Below are positions 9,913-18,164 of a stretch of DNA of 64,000 nucleotides, piece by piece. The stretch is from NCBI GenBank assembly GCA_002382325.1, contig DGAG01000018.1:10325-74324 (forward strand), read 5' to 3'. Position numbers and translations under genes: made by a program. The notes under the pieces are model-generated. The model did no database searches. It saw only the letters and a list, made by a program, of their open reading frames with translations, and was not told the origin of the DNA. Source of the stretch: Epsilonproteobacteria bacterium UBA4036 (GTDB taxonomy: Bacteria; Campylobacterota; Campylobacteria; Campylobacterales; Arcobacteraceae). How positions within the stretch are numbered: the stretch's first letter is position 1; the number at the start of each line of letters is the position of its first letter.

Positions 9913-11139
9913 TTATCGGTCAATTTCACCAAATACGATGTTTAAGTTACCAATGATGGTAACAACATCGGCAAGTTGATGCCCAGGAAGTAAATCTTCC
10001 AGCAATCCCGTGTGCCAAAACGATGGGGCTCGTAGCTTCATTTTATACGCATACGGTGTTCCATCACTGACTATCATATACCCCAATTCCCCTTTAGGTG
10101 ATTCTGTTGCCACATAAACTTCCCCTTTAGGCGGTCGCATACCTTGCGTTACGAGTACAAAGTGTTGCATGAGCGAATAGTTTTGCGTCATAATATCTTC
10201 TTTGGGCGCAGAGATATATTCAGGAGCGTGTGCCATAAGTTGTGGTTCACTTTTTTCATACATAGGAATAAGTTGTTTTAAAATCTTCATTGATTCTCGC
10301 ATCTCTTGCATATAACATTTGTATCGCCCATATGAATCACATGTTTTGGCATACGGAATATCAAAATCAAGCTCGCTATAGATTCCATACGGCATCTCTT
10401 TTCGTAAATCCCATTGAAATCCACTTCCTCTTAAAGCCACACCTGAACATCCCCATGATTTTGCCATTTCGGGTGTAATAATTCCCACATTTTCTAAACG
10501 CATTCGCCAAATTCGGTTTTGCGTTAAAAGCCCTTCATACTTATCAACCTCTTCGCTTAAAATCGCAATAAATTTGGATAAATCTTCACACCAGTTTGGC
10601 GGTAAATCCAAAGGTACTCCTCCGATTCTCACCGCACTGTGTGTGAGTCGTGCCCCACAATAATCTTCCATTAAGTCCATGGCGAATTCTCGTTCTCTGA
10701 ACGCATAAAGAAAAATTGACATCGCACCCACATCCAGTGCATGCGTCGCCAACCAAAACAAGTGAGAAATAATTCGATTGAGTTCTAAAAGCATGGTTCG
10801 TATAATTTCAGCCCGTCTGGGGGCTTCTATACCTAAAAGTTGTTCAACAGCCAGTGCAAAGCCGTAGTTATTTGAAGTTGATGCAATATAATCCATTCTA
10901 TCGGTTGTCGGTAAAAATTCATTGTACATCATGTTCTCACCCATCTTTTCCATACCACGGTGTAAGTATCCAATGGTAGGTACAGCTTTAACTATCTCTT
11001 CGCCTTGAAGTTCCAAAATTAAGCGTAATTGTCCGTGAGCAGAAGGGTGTTGGGGTCCAAAATTGACCACCATAGTGTTATCTTCTCGCTCAAAATTGAT
11101 GTTTTCAAAAAAAGGTTTTAATCTGTTTACTTGTTGCAT
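9913..11139 (-). CDS. nuoD: NADH-quinone oxidoreductase subunit D
   Basis: NuoD (49-kDa subunit) forms the quinone site together with NuoB and is related to the large subunit of [NiFe] hydrogenases. The 408-residue protein has the family start [15 protein letters not shown], the [12 protein letters not shown] motif, and a C-terminus ending in [11 protein letters not shown]. All are typical. NuoC and NuoD are separate proteins here, as in other Campylobacterota, rather than fused as in E. coli. Confidence 0.98.
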   Translation of the reverse strand: MQQVNRLKPFFENINFEREDNTMVVNFGPQHPSAHGQLRLILELQGEEIVKAVPTIGYLHRGMEKMGENMMYNEFLPTTDRMDYIASTSNNYGFALAVEQLLGIEAPRRAEIIRTMLLELNRIISHLFWLATHALDVGAMSIFLYAFREREFAMDLMEDYCGARLTHSAVRIGGVPLDLPPNWCEDLSKFIAILSEEVDKYEGLLTQNRIWRMRLENVGIITPEMAKSWGCSGVALRGSGFQWDLRKEMPYGIYSELDFDIPYAKTCDSYGRYKCYMQEMRESMKILKQLIPMYEKSEPQLMAHAPEYISAPKEDIMTQNYSLMQHFVLVTQGMRPPKGEVYVATESPKGELGYMIVSDGTPYAYKMKLRAPSFWHTGLLEDLLPGHQLADVVTIIGNLNIVFGEIDR

Positions 11140-11144
11140 TGCTT

Positions 11145-11969
11145 TTACCTTCTTTTCTTTAATTGAACTGATTTATCTTCATGCAGTTCTTTGATGATTC
11201 GTACACCAAACAAACCAACACCGCCCTCTTCTTGATAGGCAAGTGGTGTATGTTCTGGCTCTTTGCCATTGGTAATATCCACGCCATATGGAACTTCATG
11301 CCCTAAACGTGCAAATCGTGTGGTGTCATATCGGTCAATAGCAGCACCGTCTCTTATTTCAGGCCCAATTGCCTCTCGGGCTTCTTTTCCAAAAATTTTA
11401 TCGACTTCATACCATTGTGCCGTTTCATCACCTTGCAGTGGGTAGGTTTTTCGTAAAGGATAATCGTACCAATCGTCAGGCATCAAAATTCGTTTTAAGT
11501 TGTGATGATTTTTAACTTTGACTCCGTACATATCGTACATTTCTCTCTCACTCCAGTTTGCCATTTTAAAAACGGATTCCACCGAAGAGAGTTCCTCTTT
11601 TTCTTCAATAAAGCACTTCACACGAATACGTTTGTGTTTGCTCATGGAAAGCATTTCATAAAAAATTTCAAAGCCTTGACGTGAAGCAATATAATCAATG
11701 GCTGAAAGCTCCATCATCATATCGTATGAGAGTTTCTCTTTTAAAAATTTAACGGCTTTGAGATTGTTTTTTGCTTCAATAATTATCACCAAATGCCCTT
11801 TTTCCAAGTAAGCATCCAATACCGTAAATTTCTCTTTAAATATTGTCAAATCATTCAAAAAAACTTCATCGGTTTGCACATCTGTTCTTGGAACAGAAGG
11901 AACAACGTGAAATCTGTCGTTATAGTAAGATTTTTTTTGTACATCATTTTTAGGACTATAAGCTCTCAT
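11145..11969 (-). CDS. nuoC: NADH-quinone oxidoreductase subunit C
   Basis: NuoC (30-kDa subunit) is a peripheral-arm subunit. The conserved signature is visible in [19 protein letters not shown] and [20 protein letters not shown] around the middle of the 274-residue protein. The N-terminus (about 40 residues before the NuoC domain) and the C-terminal part after the PLRK motif are longer than in many relatives. The stop is 5 bases before nuoD. Confidence 0.95.
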   Translation of the reverse strand: MRAYSPKNDVQKKSYYNDRFHVVPSVPRTDVQTDEVFLNDLTIFKEKFTVLDAYLEKGHLVIIIEAKNNLKAVKFLKEKLSYDMMMELSAIDYIASRQGFEIFYEMLSMSKHKRIRVKCFIEEKEELSSVESVFKMANWSEREMYDMYGVKVKNHHNLKRILMPDDWYDYPLRKTYPLQGDETAQWYEVDKIFGKEAREAIGPEIRDGAAIDRYDTTRFARLGHEVPYGVDITNGKEPEHTPLAYQEEGGVGLFGVRIIKELHEDKSVQLKKRR

Positions 11970-12479
11970 TTATACCAACCTTTTTCGTTTCATTGCTTTA
12001 GAAGCAGGTTCTCGTCGTATTTTCTTTTGCAACATCATTAAAGCATACTGCAATGTTTCTGGTCGTGGCGCACACCCAGGCAAATAAATATCCACAGGAA
12101 CAACTCTGTCTGCTCCTTGTACGGTGGCATACGTATTAAACATCCCACCTGTGTTAGCACAGCTTCCCATAGAAATCACCCATTTGGGATCGGGCATTTG
12201 ATCATACAATCGTCGCATAAACTCCGCGTGTTTTTTAGTCAACGTTCCTGCAATGACTATCACATCGGCTTGTCGTGGAGAGGCTCTAAAAATTGTTCCA
12301 AATCGGTCAAAGTCATATCGTGAAGCACCCGTTGCCATCATCTCAATCGCACAACAGGCTAAACCATACGTTAATGGCCATAAAGAGTTACTTCGTCCAA
12401 AGTTAATAAATTTGTCAATTGATGTTAAAACAATAGGCGCTCCGCCATTGGCCAAATAGTTTACTTTATGCTGTGCCAT
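11970..12479 (-). CDS. nuoB: NADH-quinone oxidoreductase subunit B
   Basis: NuoB carries cluster N2, the last iron-sulfur cluster before quinone. The adjacent cysteines are in [10 protein letters not shown], with further ligands in [12 protein letters not shown] and [12 protein letters not shown], so all four ligands are present. The 169-residue length is normal. The 5' end overlaps the nuoA 3' end by 19 bases, which suggests tight coupling. Confidence 0.98.
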   Translation of the reverse strand: MAQHKVNYLANGGAPIVLTSIDKFINFGRSNSLWPLTYGLACCAIEMMATGASRYDFDRFGTIFRASPRQADVIVIAGTLTKKHAEFMRRLYDQMPDPKWVISMGSCANTGGMFNTYATVQGADRVVPVDIYLPGCAPRPETLQYALMMLQKKIRREPASKAMKRKRLV

Positions 12480-12850
12480 TCAAGTGCTCCTTTTTTCCAT
12501 GCGTAAATAAATCCAACCGTCAATAATAAGATAAATAAAATCATTTCAACAAAACCAAACCAGCCCAAGACTTTAAAGTCAATTGCCCAAGGAAACATAA
12601 AAATAATTTCTACATCGAATAAAATAAATAACAGTGCCATTAAATAAAATTGTACCGAAATAGTATTGGGTTGACGTGTGACTTCTGGTCCACATTCATA
12701 AAGGGTTGTTTTGAGTTTTTCTGTATCCAAACGTGCCAGTTTTCGACTCACAAGTCGAGCAAGTGCCACAGTGGCAATAAAAGCACCAAATGTTAATACA
12801 AACATTACAAAAACTCCAAAATACGGATGAGCAAAATCCATATGAGTCAT
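12461..12850 (-). CDS. nuoA: NADH-quinone oxidoreductase subunit A
   Basis: NuoA (ND3 homologue) is a three-helix membrane subunit and the first gene of the operon. The start is placed at the ATG encoding [12 protein letters not shown] because an AAGGAG ribosome-binding site lies six bases upstream of it; an in-frame ATG eight codons earlier would put that site inside the coding region. The family loop with YECGPEV and the segment [23 protein letters not shown] are present. The product is 129 residues. Confidence 0.96.
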   Translation of the reverse strand: MTHMDFAHPYFGVFVMFVLTFGAFIATVALARLVSRKLARLDTEKLKTTLYECGPEVTRQPNTISVQFYLMALLFILFDVEIIFMFPWAIDFKVLGWFGFVEMILFILLLTVGFIYAWKKGALEWHSIK

Positions 12851-12875
12851 AAGTGTCTCCTTAAAAATAATCACA

Positions 12876-12884
12876 ATTTTATCA
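12876..12884 (-). promoter_or_regulatory. Probable -10 region of the nuo operon promoter
   Basis: Read on the minus strand, TGATAAAAT lies 26 bases before the nuoA start and just upstream of its AAGGAG site, in an AT-rich gap after the AAA+ ATPase gene. It resembles the extended -10 elements typical of Campylobacterota. No clear -35 is visible, as is common in this group. Confidence 0.4.
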
Positions 12885-12965
12885 TTACGAACAGTAGTAA
12901 TCGACCAATATTAGCTAATTGCTTCTAAAATACTTATAAAGAGATTTGAAAAAATTTTTAATTTT

Positions 12966-14699
12966 TTAAAAAAATCCCATTTTACTCTCTTTATCAAATT
13001 GTGTTTTAATCTCTTTTTCAATTTGTTCAATAAATGTTGATAATTTAAACACCGGTTCATCTTCAACTGCGACTTTATAGGCAGTATTTTTAATCACCAT
13101 CTCAATTTGTCCGCCGGTTAAACTGTAGGTTGAAAGTTGAGATAAATCAAAGCCCTCTTCCAGCGGTAAACTCTCAGGTAAGAGCTTTTTCCACAATTCT
13201 AAGCGTTGGTCAATATTGGGTTTAACAAACTCAATCTTATAATTAAAGCGTCTTGAAAAGGCTTTGTCAATGTTTTCAAGCAAGTTTGTCGTTGCAATTA
13301 ATATGCCATCGAATCGTTCAATTTGTTCCAAGAAGATATTTTGCATCTGATTGTGCATTTTTTCGCTGCCCGACATGCCTTCGCTTGTTCTTGCTCCCAA
13401 AAATTGATCTGCTTCATTCAGTAACAAAATCGGTTCGGTTTTGGTTTTATCTTTCAAATCTCGATACGTATCAAAGATACTTCGTACATTTTTTTCACTC
13501 TCTCCCACATACATTGATAAAATTTTGGAACAATCAAAACTCAATACCTGTTTTTTAAGTGATCGAGCCAATGCCAAAGAGGTCAATGTTTTTCCCGTAC
13601 CTGCCGCTCCATAAAAAATGATTCGAGCATCAATGCCTTTTTTCTTGTCTTTAATGCCCCAAGCTTTAAGTCGATTGACCACATTTTTGTCCACTTGTTT
13701 AAGCAGTGCATCCAGCGTTTCTCGTGTTTTGGGATTTAAAACCACGTCATCAAGGGTTTTGGTGGAAGAGATCAGCTCAAACATATCTTGCTCTTTAATG
13801 AGTGAATCGAGTTTGATTTTATCTTGTCGACTTTTTTTCTTTGTAGGATGAGAAATTTTGTACAAAATATCATCGGGAATATAAAAATTTCGATTAATTC
13901 CCCCAAAAGGAGTGAGCATCTCATCGTAATCAATTAACCCACTTGAAACCAATTTTGAACTCTCTTCAAGCAAACTTCGGTGTTTGATTTTTTCATAATC
14001 ATCACTGGAAATGAGTTCAATAAGCGTATTCATATCTCGAATGGATTCATCGCTTCCTGAATACTCCTCTTTTAACAAAGCCAAAAACAGCGTTTGTTCT
14101 TGTTCATTAAGTTCATGCTCTTTAAAAAATCCTTCCAACATCAGCTCATTGGGAGTGACTTTGACTCGTTCTTTAATTCGATTTTCAAGCATAGTCAGCT
14201 TGGATTTAAGTCGGTTAATATTGGGACTGCTGGCATCAAAATTGTGTTTTGAGATATTAAGTTTTTGTGCTAGGTCAATTTTAAAAAATTGGTCTTGCAA
14301 ATACTCTAAATTGTCCGCATATTGTTTGACTTCAGGTAACACAAACTCAATAAGTCCTCCCTCAATAAGTTTTAAAAAAGTGCTGCTAAGGGTAATACTG
14401 GAGTTTAAAAGTTCCAACTGAGCAATTTCACTGAGTTTAAGATGATTGTAACTGCTTTGCACAATCCAACCCAACTCTAAAAGCGACTTGATGAGTTTTA
14501 AGTGTTCTAAATGTTGATACTCTTTGGCATCATAAAATTGACTTAACACATCTAATACGAGTAAAATATCATTACCTAAGATATACTCTTTAAGCATAAA
14601 TTGTAAAATAACCGCTTCTTCTTTGCTGCATTTTAACTGTTTGTAGATTTCTGTTTGTTCAATATCATTGGTTTTAATAAAATGAATGATTTCTTGCAT
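12966..14699 (-). CDS. AAA+ ATPase of unknown function
   Basis: A 577-residue cytoplasmic protein has a classical AAA module in its C-terminal 250 residues. The Walker A is YGAAGTGKT, the Walker B is EPILLLNEAD, sensor 1 is ATTNL and the arginine-finger region is AFSRRFNYKIEF. The Walker B carries Asn where most family members have Asp (NEAD rather than DEAD), with the catalytic Glu kept. The first ~300 residues are helical and charged and match no domain I recognise. The module resembles ATPases that remodel proteins, but the partner is unknown. The stop of the small membrane-protein gene lies 2 bases upstream, so they are probably co-transcribed. Confidence 0.8.
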   Translation of the reverse strand: MQEIIHFIKTNDIEQTEIYKQLKCSKEEAVILQFMLKEYILGNDILLVLDVLSQFYDAKEYQHLEHLKLIKSLLELGWIVQSSYNHLKLSEIAQLELLNSSITLSSTFLKLIEGGLIEFVLPEVKQYADNLEYLQDQFFKIDLAQKLNISKHNFDASSPNINRLKSKLTMLENRIKERVKVTPNELMLEGFFKEHELNEQEQTLFLALLKEEYSGSDESIRDMNTLIELISSDDYEKIKHRSLLEESSKLVSSGLIDYDEMLTPFGGINRNFYIPDDILYKISHPTKKKSRQDKIKLDSLIKEQDMFELISSTKTLDDVVLNPKTRETLDALLKQVDKNVVNRLKAWGIKDKKKGIDARIIFYGAAGTGKTLTSLALARSLKKQVLSFDCSKILSMYVGESEKNVRSIFDTYRDLKDKTKTEPILLLNEADQFLGARTSEGMSGSEKMHNQMQNIFLEQIERFDGILIATTNLLENIDKAFSRRFNYKIEFVKPNIDQRLELWKKLLPESLPLEEGFDLSQLSTYSLTGGQIEMVIKNTAYKVAVEDEPVFKLSTFIEQIEKEIKTQFDKESKMGFF

Positions 14700-14701
14700 A
14701 T

Positions 14702-15061
14702 TTATAGTTTTTCCTGTAATTTTTTATCGTATTCAAAAGCTTCTTTTTCGTGTTTAAACTCCAAAACTTCTTGTGTGTTATTGCTTAACGTTAAAATCAG
14801 TTTTTGTTTTTTCAGCTCTTTATTTACAATAGTATCATATTTAATCTCTTTTTGGTTTTGTGCCATATTCAAGGTGAAACTATTTTCAACAATTTGTATC
14901 TTTTCTTGACATAAGGCTTTGTAGCTGCCATAACCATAGTAAATCTGTGTACACTTGTTTGCTTCTAAGAAACTTCGTATTTTTTCCAAATTATTGCTGT
15001 CGTGTATGTTTAAGCCTATGACAATCACGGCAATAAAAAGTATCAGTACAATAAAAATCAT
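14702..15061 (-). CDS. Small membrane-anchored protein of unknown function
   Basis: A 119-residue protein has one N-terminal membrane helix (IFIVLILFIAVIVIGLNI) followed by a charged domain with a Tyr-rich segment and two cysteines. I do not recognise the family. The fold after the helix could be a small beta domain presented on one side of the membrane. It is the first gene of a two-gene unit with the AAA+ ATPase (2-base gap), so it may anchor or regulate that ATPase. Confidence 0.7.
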   Translation of the reverse strand: MIFIVLILFIAVIVIGLNIHDSNNLEKIRSFLEANKCTQIYYGYGSYKALCQEKIQIVENSFTLNMAQNQKEIKYDTIVNKELKKQKLILTLSNNTQEVLEFKHEKEAFEYDKKLQEKL

Positions 15062-15077
15062 TTAACTCCTTTAAAAT

Positions 15078-15100
15078 AGTAACGAGTAAAAAGTAACAAG
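15078..15100 (+). repeat. Short dispersed intergenic repeat, copy 1
   Basis: The 23-base stretch AGTAACGAGTAAAAAGTAAC plus three bases matches another intergenic stretch at 63922-63944 at 18 of 23 positions. Both belong to a low-complexity, word-like repeat style (gagtaa / aagtaac / gtgac) that does not encode protein. Confidence 0.45.
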
Positions 15101-15131
15101 TGACGAGAAATGCTTGTCACTCGTCACTTGT
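15096..15131. repeat. Inverted repeat downstream of the AEC permease gene
   Basis: ACAAGTGACGAG (15096-15107) is repeated exactly in reverse complement as CTCGTCACTTGT (15120-15131), with a 12-base loop. It lies between the AEC gene and the small membrane-protein gene on the same strand, so it could work as a weak terminator of the former, although there is no T-run. The surrounding sequence repeats the words AAGTGAC/GTCACTTGT several times. Confidence 0.55.
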
Positions 15132-15137
15132 CACTTG

Positions 15138-16049
15138 TTATTTAAAACTTATTATAATCCCCACCGTTGCAATGGAAAGCAGTGTTTGTACGGTGATAAT
15201 AGAGGACATCAATTTCAAATCACCGCCCAGTTGTCGAGCCAAGATATAACTCGAACTCGCCGTTGGCATGGACGCAAACAGTATGAGCACCCATAAAGCT
15301 TCGTAACTTATGGTAAACAAAGAAGCTACTCCTACAATCACCAAAGGAAAAATCACCAGTTTTAAAACAACGGATAAAAAGAGTTCATATTTTGCACTGC
15401 TGATGTGCGATAACTCCAATCCTACCCCCACCGATAAAAGCCCCATTGGTAAGGCTGCTGCACTTAAAATTGCCAAGGTTTTTATCACTACAATGGGCAA
15501 ATCTAAGGAACTTACATTCAGTATTCCTCCAATTAAACATGCCACAATCAAAGGGTTGGTAAAAATCGATTTTAGAAATTTTAAAAATTTCAAATCCTCT
15601 TTGTTGATAAAATATGAAAATGCCCCAATGCACAAAAAATTGATAAACGGTATCGCAAAAGCAATCAACACCGCCGCAATCACCAATCCAGCATCCCCTA
15701 AAAGGGCATCAATGAGCGCTAAAAAAACATAAGTGTTAAACCGAATGGAGCCTTGAATAACCGAGGTAAATGCCCGTTTTTCAATTGTTTTAAAATAGCC
15801 CAACACTAAGGTCAGCACCAACATCAGCACCAAAGCAAAAATCGCTGTAAGTACCACATCAAAACTGTTAATGCCACTTAAATTGGCTGTTGCCAGTTTA
15901 TAAATCAATAACGAAGGGAAAAGCACATAATAGGTAAATCGGTCCATCATCGGCCAAAATTCTAAGGAAGGAAAGGAAACCCGCTTAAAAATATACCCCA
16001 AAGAAATCAGCATAAAAATTGGAATAAGTGTTGTAATAATGTTTTGCAT
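15138..16049 (-). CDS. AEC-family (auxin efflux carrier-like) permease
   Basis: A 303-residue integral membrane protein has about ten helices in two halves, with the family's typical N-terminal pattern (LIPIFMLISLGYIFKR) and the C-terminal segment ASMPTASSSYILARQLGGD. AEC permeases transport organic acids such as malate or other anions in bacteria; the substrate cannot be deduced here. It stands alone between two unrelated genes on the same strand. Confidence 0.88.
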   Translation of the reverse strand: MQNIITTLIPIFMLISLGYIFKRVSFPSLEFWPMMDRFTYYVLFPSLLIYKLATANLSGINSFDVVLTAIFALVLMLVLTLVLGYFKTIEKRAFTSVIQGSIRFNTYVFLALIDALLGDAGLVIAAVLIAFAIPFINFLCIGAFSYFINKEDLKFLKFLKSIFTNPLIVACLIGGILNVSSLDLPIVVIKTLAILSAAALPMGLLSVGVGLELSHISSAKYELFLSVVLKLVIFPLVIVGVASLFTISYEALWVLILFASMPTASSSYILARQLGGDLKLMSSIITVQTLLSIATVGIIISFK

Positions 16050-16110
16050 GAAGCCTCTTTAAAAAGTGATTATACCACAGAATTTATAACGATTAAGAAG
16101 TAATGTGTCT

Positions 16111-16407
16111 TTAACTTTCACTGTTTAACTGGTTAAAACGACACTCTTTAAGATTGTCTTGGCAGGCTTTAGAAAACATCTCTTGAGCTTTTTGTCGGCT
16201 CGGACGAATACCTTGCCCGTGCTTATACATCACTGCAAGATTGTAACACCCTTGTTTGTTGCCCTCTTGACACGAAAGATCAAATAAGTTTAAAGCAATA
16301 TGATACTGCCCCTTTTTATACTCCATAAGCCCTTTATCAAACTCATCACCCCATACACTCATAGGTAACAACAGTAAGAAAAAAAGTGCAAGAGTACGTT
16401 TCATCAT
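16111..16407 (-). CDS. Exported Sel1-type (TPR-like) repeat protein
   Basis: A 98-residue protein has a signal peptide (MMKRTLALFFLLLLPMSVWG) followed by about two Sel1-like helical repeats with paired cysteines (FDLSCQEGNKQGCYNLAVMY and FSKACQDNLKECRF). This arrangement is common in the Hcp-type cysteine-rich proteins of Campylobacterota. I placed the start at the ATG with AAGGA a few bases upstream; a longer frame begins five codons earlier without a site. It is probably periplasmic; the function is unknown. Confidence 0.75.
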   Translation of the reverse strand: MMKRTLALFFLLLLPMSVWGDEFDKGLMEYKKGQYHIALNLFDLSCQEGNKQGCYNLAVMYKHGQGIRPSRQKAQEMFSKACQDNLKECRFNQLNSES

Positions 16408-16493
16408 AAGGTTCCTTTTCAAATTGAGCTTAATTGTATCAAAATTATGATTAAAAAAGATTTTTATCTATATGATATAAATATAATCACTCT

Positions 16494-16733
16494 TTATTTG
16501 AAAAATTCAGAAATATCCACATCTAATACAAATGCAATTTTTCCCAGATGTTCAAGATTAAAATGGTAATTTTTATAATAAATCTCAGCATAAGATATTA
16601 CACTCACACTTTTATGTCCTATTGCTTGAGATAACGCCAATTGACTTATCCCTTTTTCTTGTCTTATTCTTTTTACATTATTTCCAATTCTTTTGTGAAA
16701 CTCATTTACGTTGAAATTATCAACATCTTTCAT
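16494..16733 (-). CDS. Xre-family helix-turn-helix regulator
   Basis: A 79-residue protein consists almost entirely of one HTH_3 domain (IGNNVKRIRQEKGISQLALS, then HKSVSVISYAE). The start is the ATG with AAGG six bases upstream, beginning MKDVDNFNV. There is no additional ligand-binding domain. It is divergent from a 76-residue gene, with a palindrome between them, so it may control itself and that neighbour. Confidence 0.8.
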   Translation of the reverse strand: MKDVDNFNVNEFHKRIGNNVKRIRQEKGISQLALSQAIGHKSVSVISYAEIYYKNYHFNLEHLGKIAFVLDVDISEFFK

Positions 16734-16791
16734 TTTTTGCCTTATCAATATAAGTTATGATTAATTTTATATGGTTATAATAATTTCAACA

Positions 16792-16807
16792 ACTTATTAT
16801 AATAAGT
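16792..16807. promoter_or_regulatory. Perfect 16-bp palindrome, candidate Xre operator
   Basis: ACTTATTATAATAAGT is identical to its own reverse complement. It sits 40 bases before the start of the 76-residue gene and 59 bases before the Xre gene, in their shared divergent promoter region. It contains TATTATAAT, which could also act as a -10 element. Operator function is inferred from symmetry and position. Confidence 0.45.
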
Positions 16808-16846
16808 CAATAAAGTCACTTGATTTTTTAAAAAGGAAGAAATGAG

Positions 16847-17077
16847 ATGAACAACATTTTAGAATTATTAAAATCAGTAGATATTCAATCAAATATTGTT
16901 TACAATAAAATCATTAAAAACACTCATTCTATTTTAATCGTCAAATCATCTTTTTCAAATTCTACGGTACGAGAAATAAAAGAATTGGTAACAATTTATG
17001 AACAGTTTTATTCTCATAAAAATATAAAAATTGATGTCTTGGCAAATGGTGATATTTTAATACAAAAGCTTCAGTGA
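16847..17077 (+). CDS. Small protein of unknown function, divergent from Xre regulator
   Basis: A 76-residue protein (MNNILELLKSVDIQSNI...) is preceded by a good AAGGAAG ribosome-binding site. It shows no membrane segment, signal peptide or motif I recognise. The predicted pattern is alternating helices and strands (HSILIVKSSF, IKIDVLANGDILIQKL). Its compact size and divergent arrangement with an Xre regulator suggest an accessory two-gene unit. Confidence 0.6.
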   Translation: MNNILELLKSVDIQSNIVYNKIIKNTHSILIVKSSFSNSTVREIKELVTIYEQFYSHKNIKIDVLANGDILIQKLQ

Positions 17078-17099
17078 ATAACTGACAAATTAAGAAGAG

Positions 17100-17140
17100 A
17101 AAAAAGCTTATAGCCACTTAATTAAGCTACAAACTTTTTT
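17100..17140. terminator. Probable bidirectional terminator
   Basis: The stem AAAAAAGCTTATAGC (17100-17114) pairs with GCTACAAACTTTTTT (17126-17140) at 13 of 15 positions and has A-runs and T-runs on the outer sides. It lies between two convergent genes, so it could stop transcription from both. Confidence 0.5.
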
Positions 17141-17171
17141 AATTAAAAGAAAAATACAGATAAATTCTTTT

Positions 17172-18020
17172 TTATGGCTTCTTTACTAAATTATAAAGCG
17201 CCTCAATTTCTTGAGCCCAAATTGTTTCATCAATGGTTTCTAAAATCAAAGGAATATCGTCCATTCTTTCATCGCTCATTATAAAGCCAAACGCATCCCA
17301 ACCGATTTTTCCTACGCCTAAGCTATCATGTCTATCTACTTTGCTTCCAAGGTCGGGTTTAGAGTCATTTAAGTGCATTCCCATAAGATACTTTCGTCCT
17401 ACAATTTGGTCAAACTCTTTCCATGTGTTATCATAGGCTTCCCTTGTACGAATATCGTAACCTGCGGTAAACATATGGCACGTATCGATACATACTCCTA
17501 CTCTGGATTTATCTTCTATTTTATCAATAATATACGCCAAATGTTCGAATTTGTACCCTAAGTTACTGCCTTGTCCTGCGGTGTTTTCGATGACCATTTT
17601 GACATTTTGAGTCGCATCAATCGCAAAATTAAGTGATGATGCAATATTATCCAAACAGGCTTCTTCCGTTATTTTTCGCAAATGACTCCCTGGATGAAAG
17701 TTCAATCTGTCCAATCCTAACGTTTCACAACGTTGTATTTCACCTATAAAACTCTGTAAAGATTTTTCACGTGCCTCAGCTTCGGGATGACCTAAATTGA
17801 TTAAATAACTGTCATGGGGTAAAATATGTTTCACTTGAATTTGACTTTTCTCTAACTCTTCAAACCACTTATCGATGGTCTTTGTATCCAACTCTTTGGC
17901 ACTCCATTGCCGTTGATTTTTCGTAAACAAAGCAAACGCTTTTGCACCAATTGCTACGGCATTAATGGGGGCATTAAATACCCCTCCACTGGCACTAACA
18001 TGCGCACCTACAAATTTCAT
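17172..18020 (-). CDS. nfo: Endonuclease IV (AP endonuclease)
   Basis: Endonuclease IV cuts DNA 5' to abasic sites in base excision repair, using three zinc ions. The 282-residue protein carries the family motifs in order: [67 protein letters not shown] and LILETID. These supply the His, Glu and Asp zinc ligands. Length is normal. Confidence 0.97.
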   Translation of the reverse strand: MKFVGAHVSASGGVFNAPINAVAIGAKAFALFTKNQRQWSAKELDTKTIDKWFEELEKSQIQVKHILPHDSYLINLGHPEAEAREKSLQSFIGEIQRCETLGLDRLNFHPGSHLRKITEEACLDNIASSLNFAIDATQNVKMVIENTAGQGSNLGYKFEHLAYIIDKIEDKSRVGVCIDTCHMFTAGYDIRTREAYDNTWKEFDQIVGRKYLMGMHLNDSKPDLGSKVDRHDSLGVGKIGWDAFGFIMSDERMDDIPLILETIDETIWAQEIEALYNLVKKP

Positions 18021-18116
18021 TTTTATCCTTATTTATTTTATTATTTTTTTATCTTAAAAATTATTTTTATGATTTATTATCAAATATATGGTACAAAAAT
18101 AGAACTTTAAAGCAAA

Positions 18117-18122
18117 TATAAT
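18117..18122 (+). promoter_or_regulatory. Probable -10 element of the GGDEF/EAL gene
   Basis: A perfect TATAAT lies 42 bases upstream of the start codon in a very AT-rich divergent region. No convincing -35 is seen. Confidence 0.45.
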
Positions 18123-18164
18123 ATACAATTTCCAAATAATGACAAAAAAGTTATAAGAGAATTG

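Noticed and set aside
18162..18164. TTG start for the GGDEF/EAL gene
   Set aside because: An ATG follows immediately and no ribosome-binding site favours the TTG.
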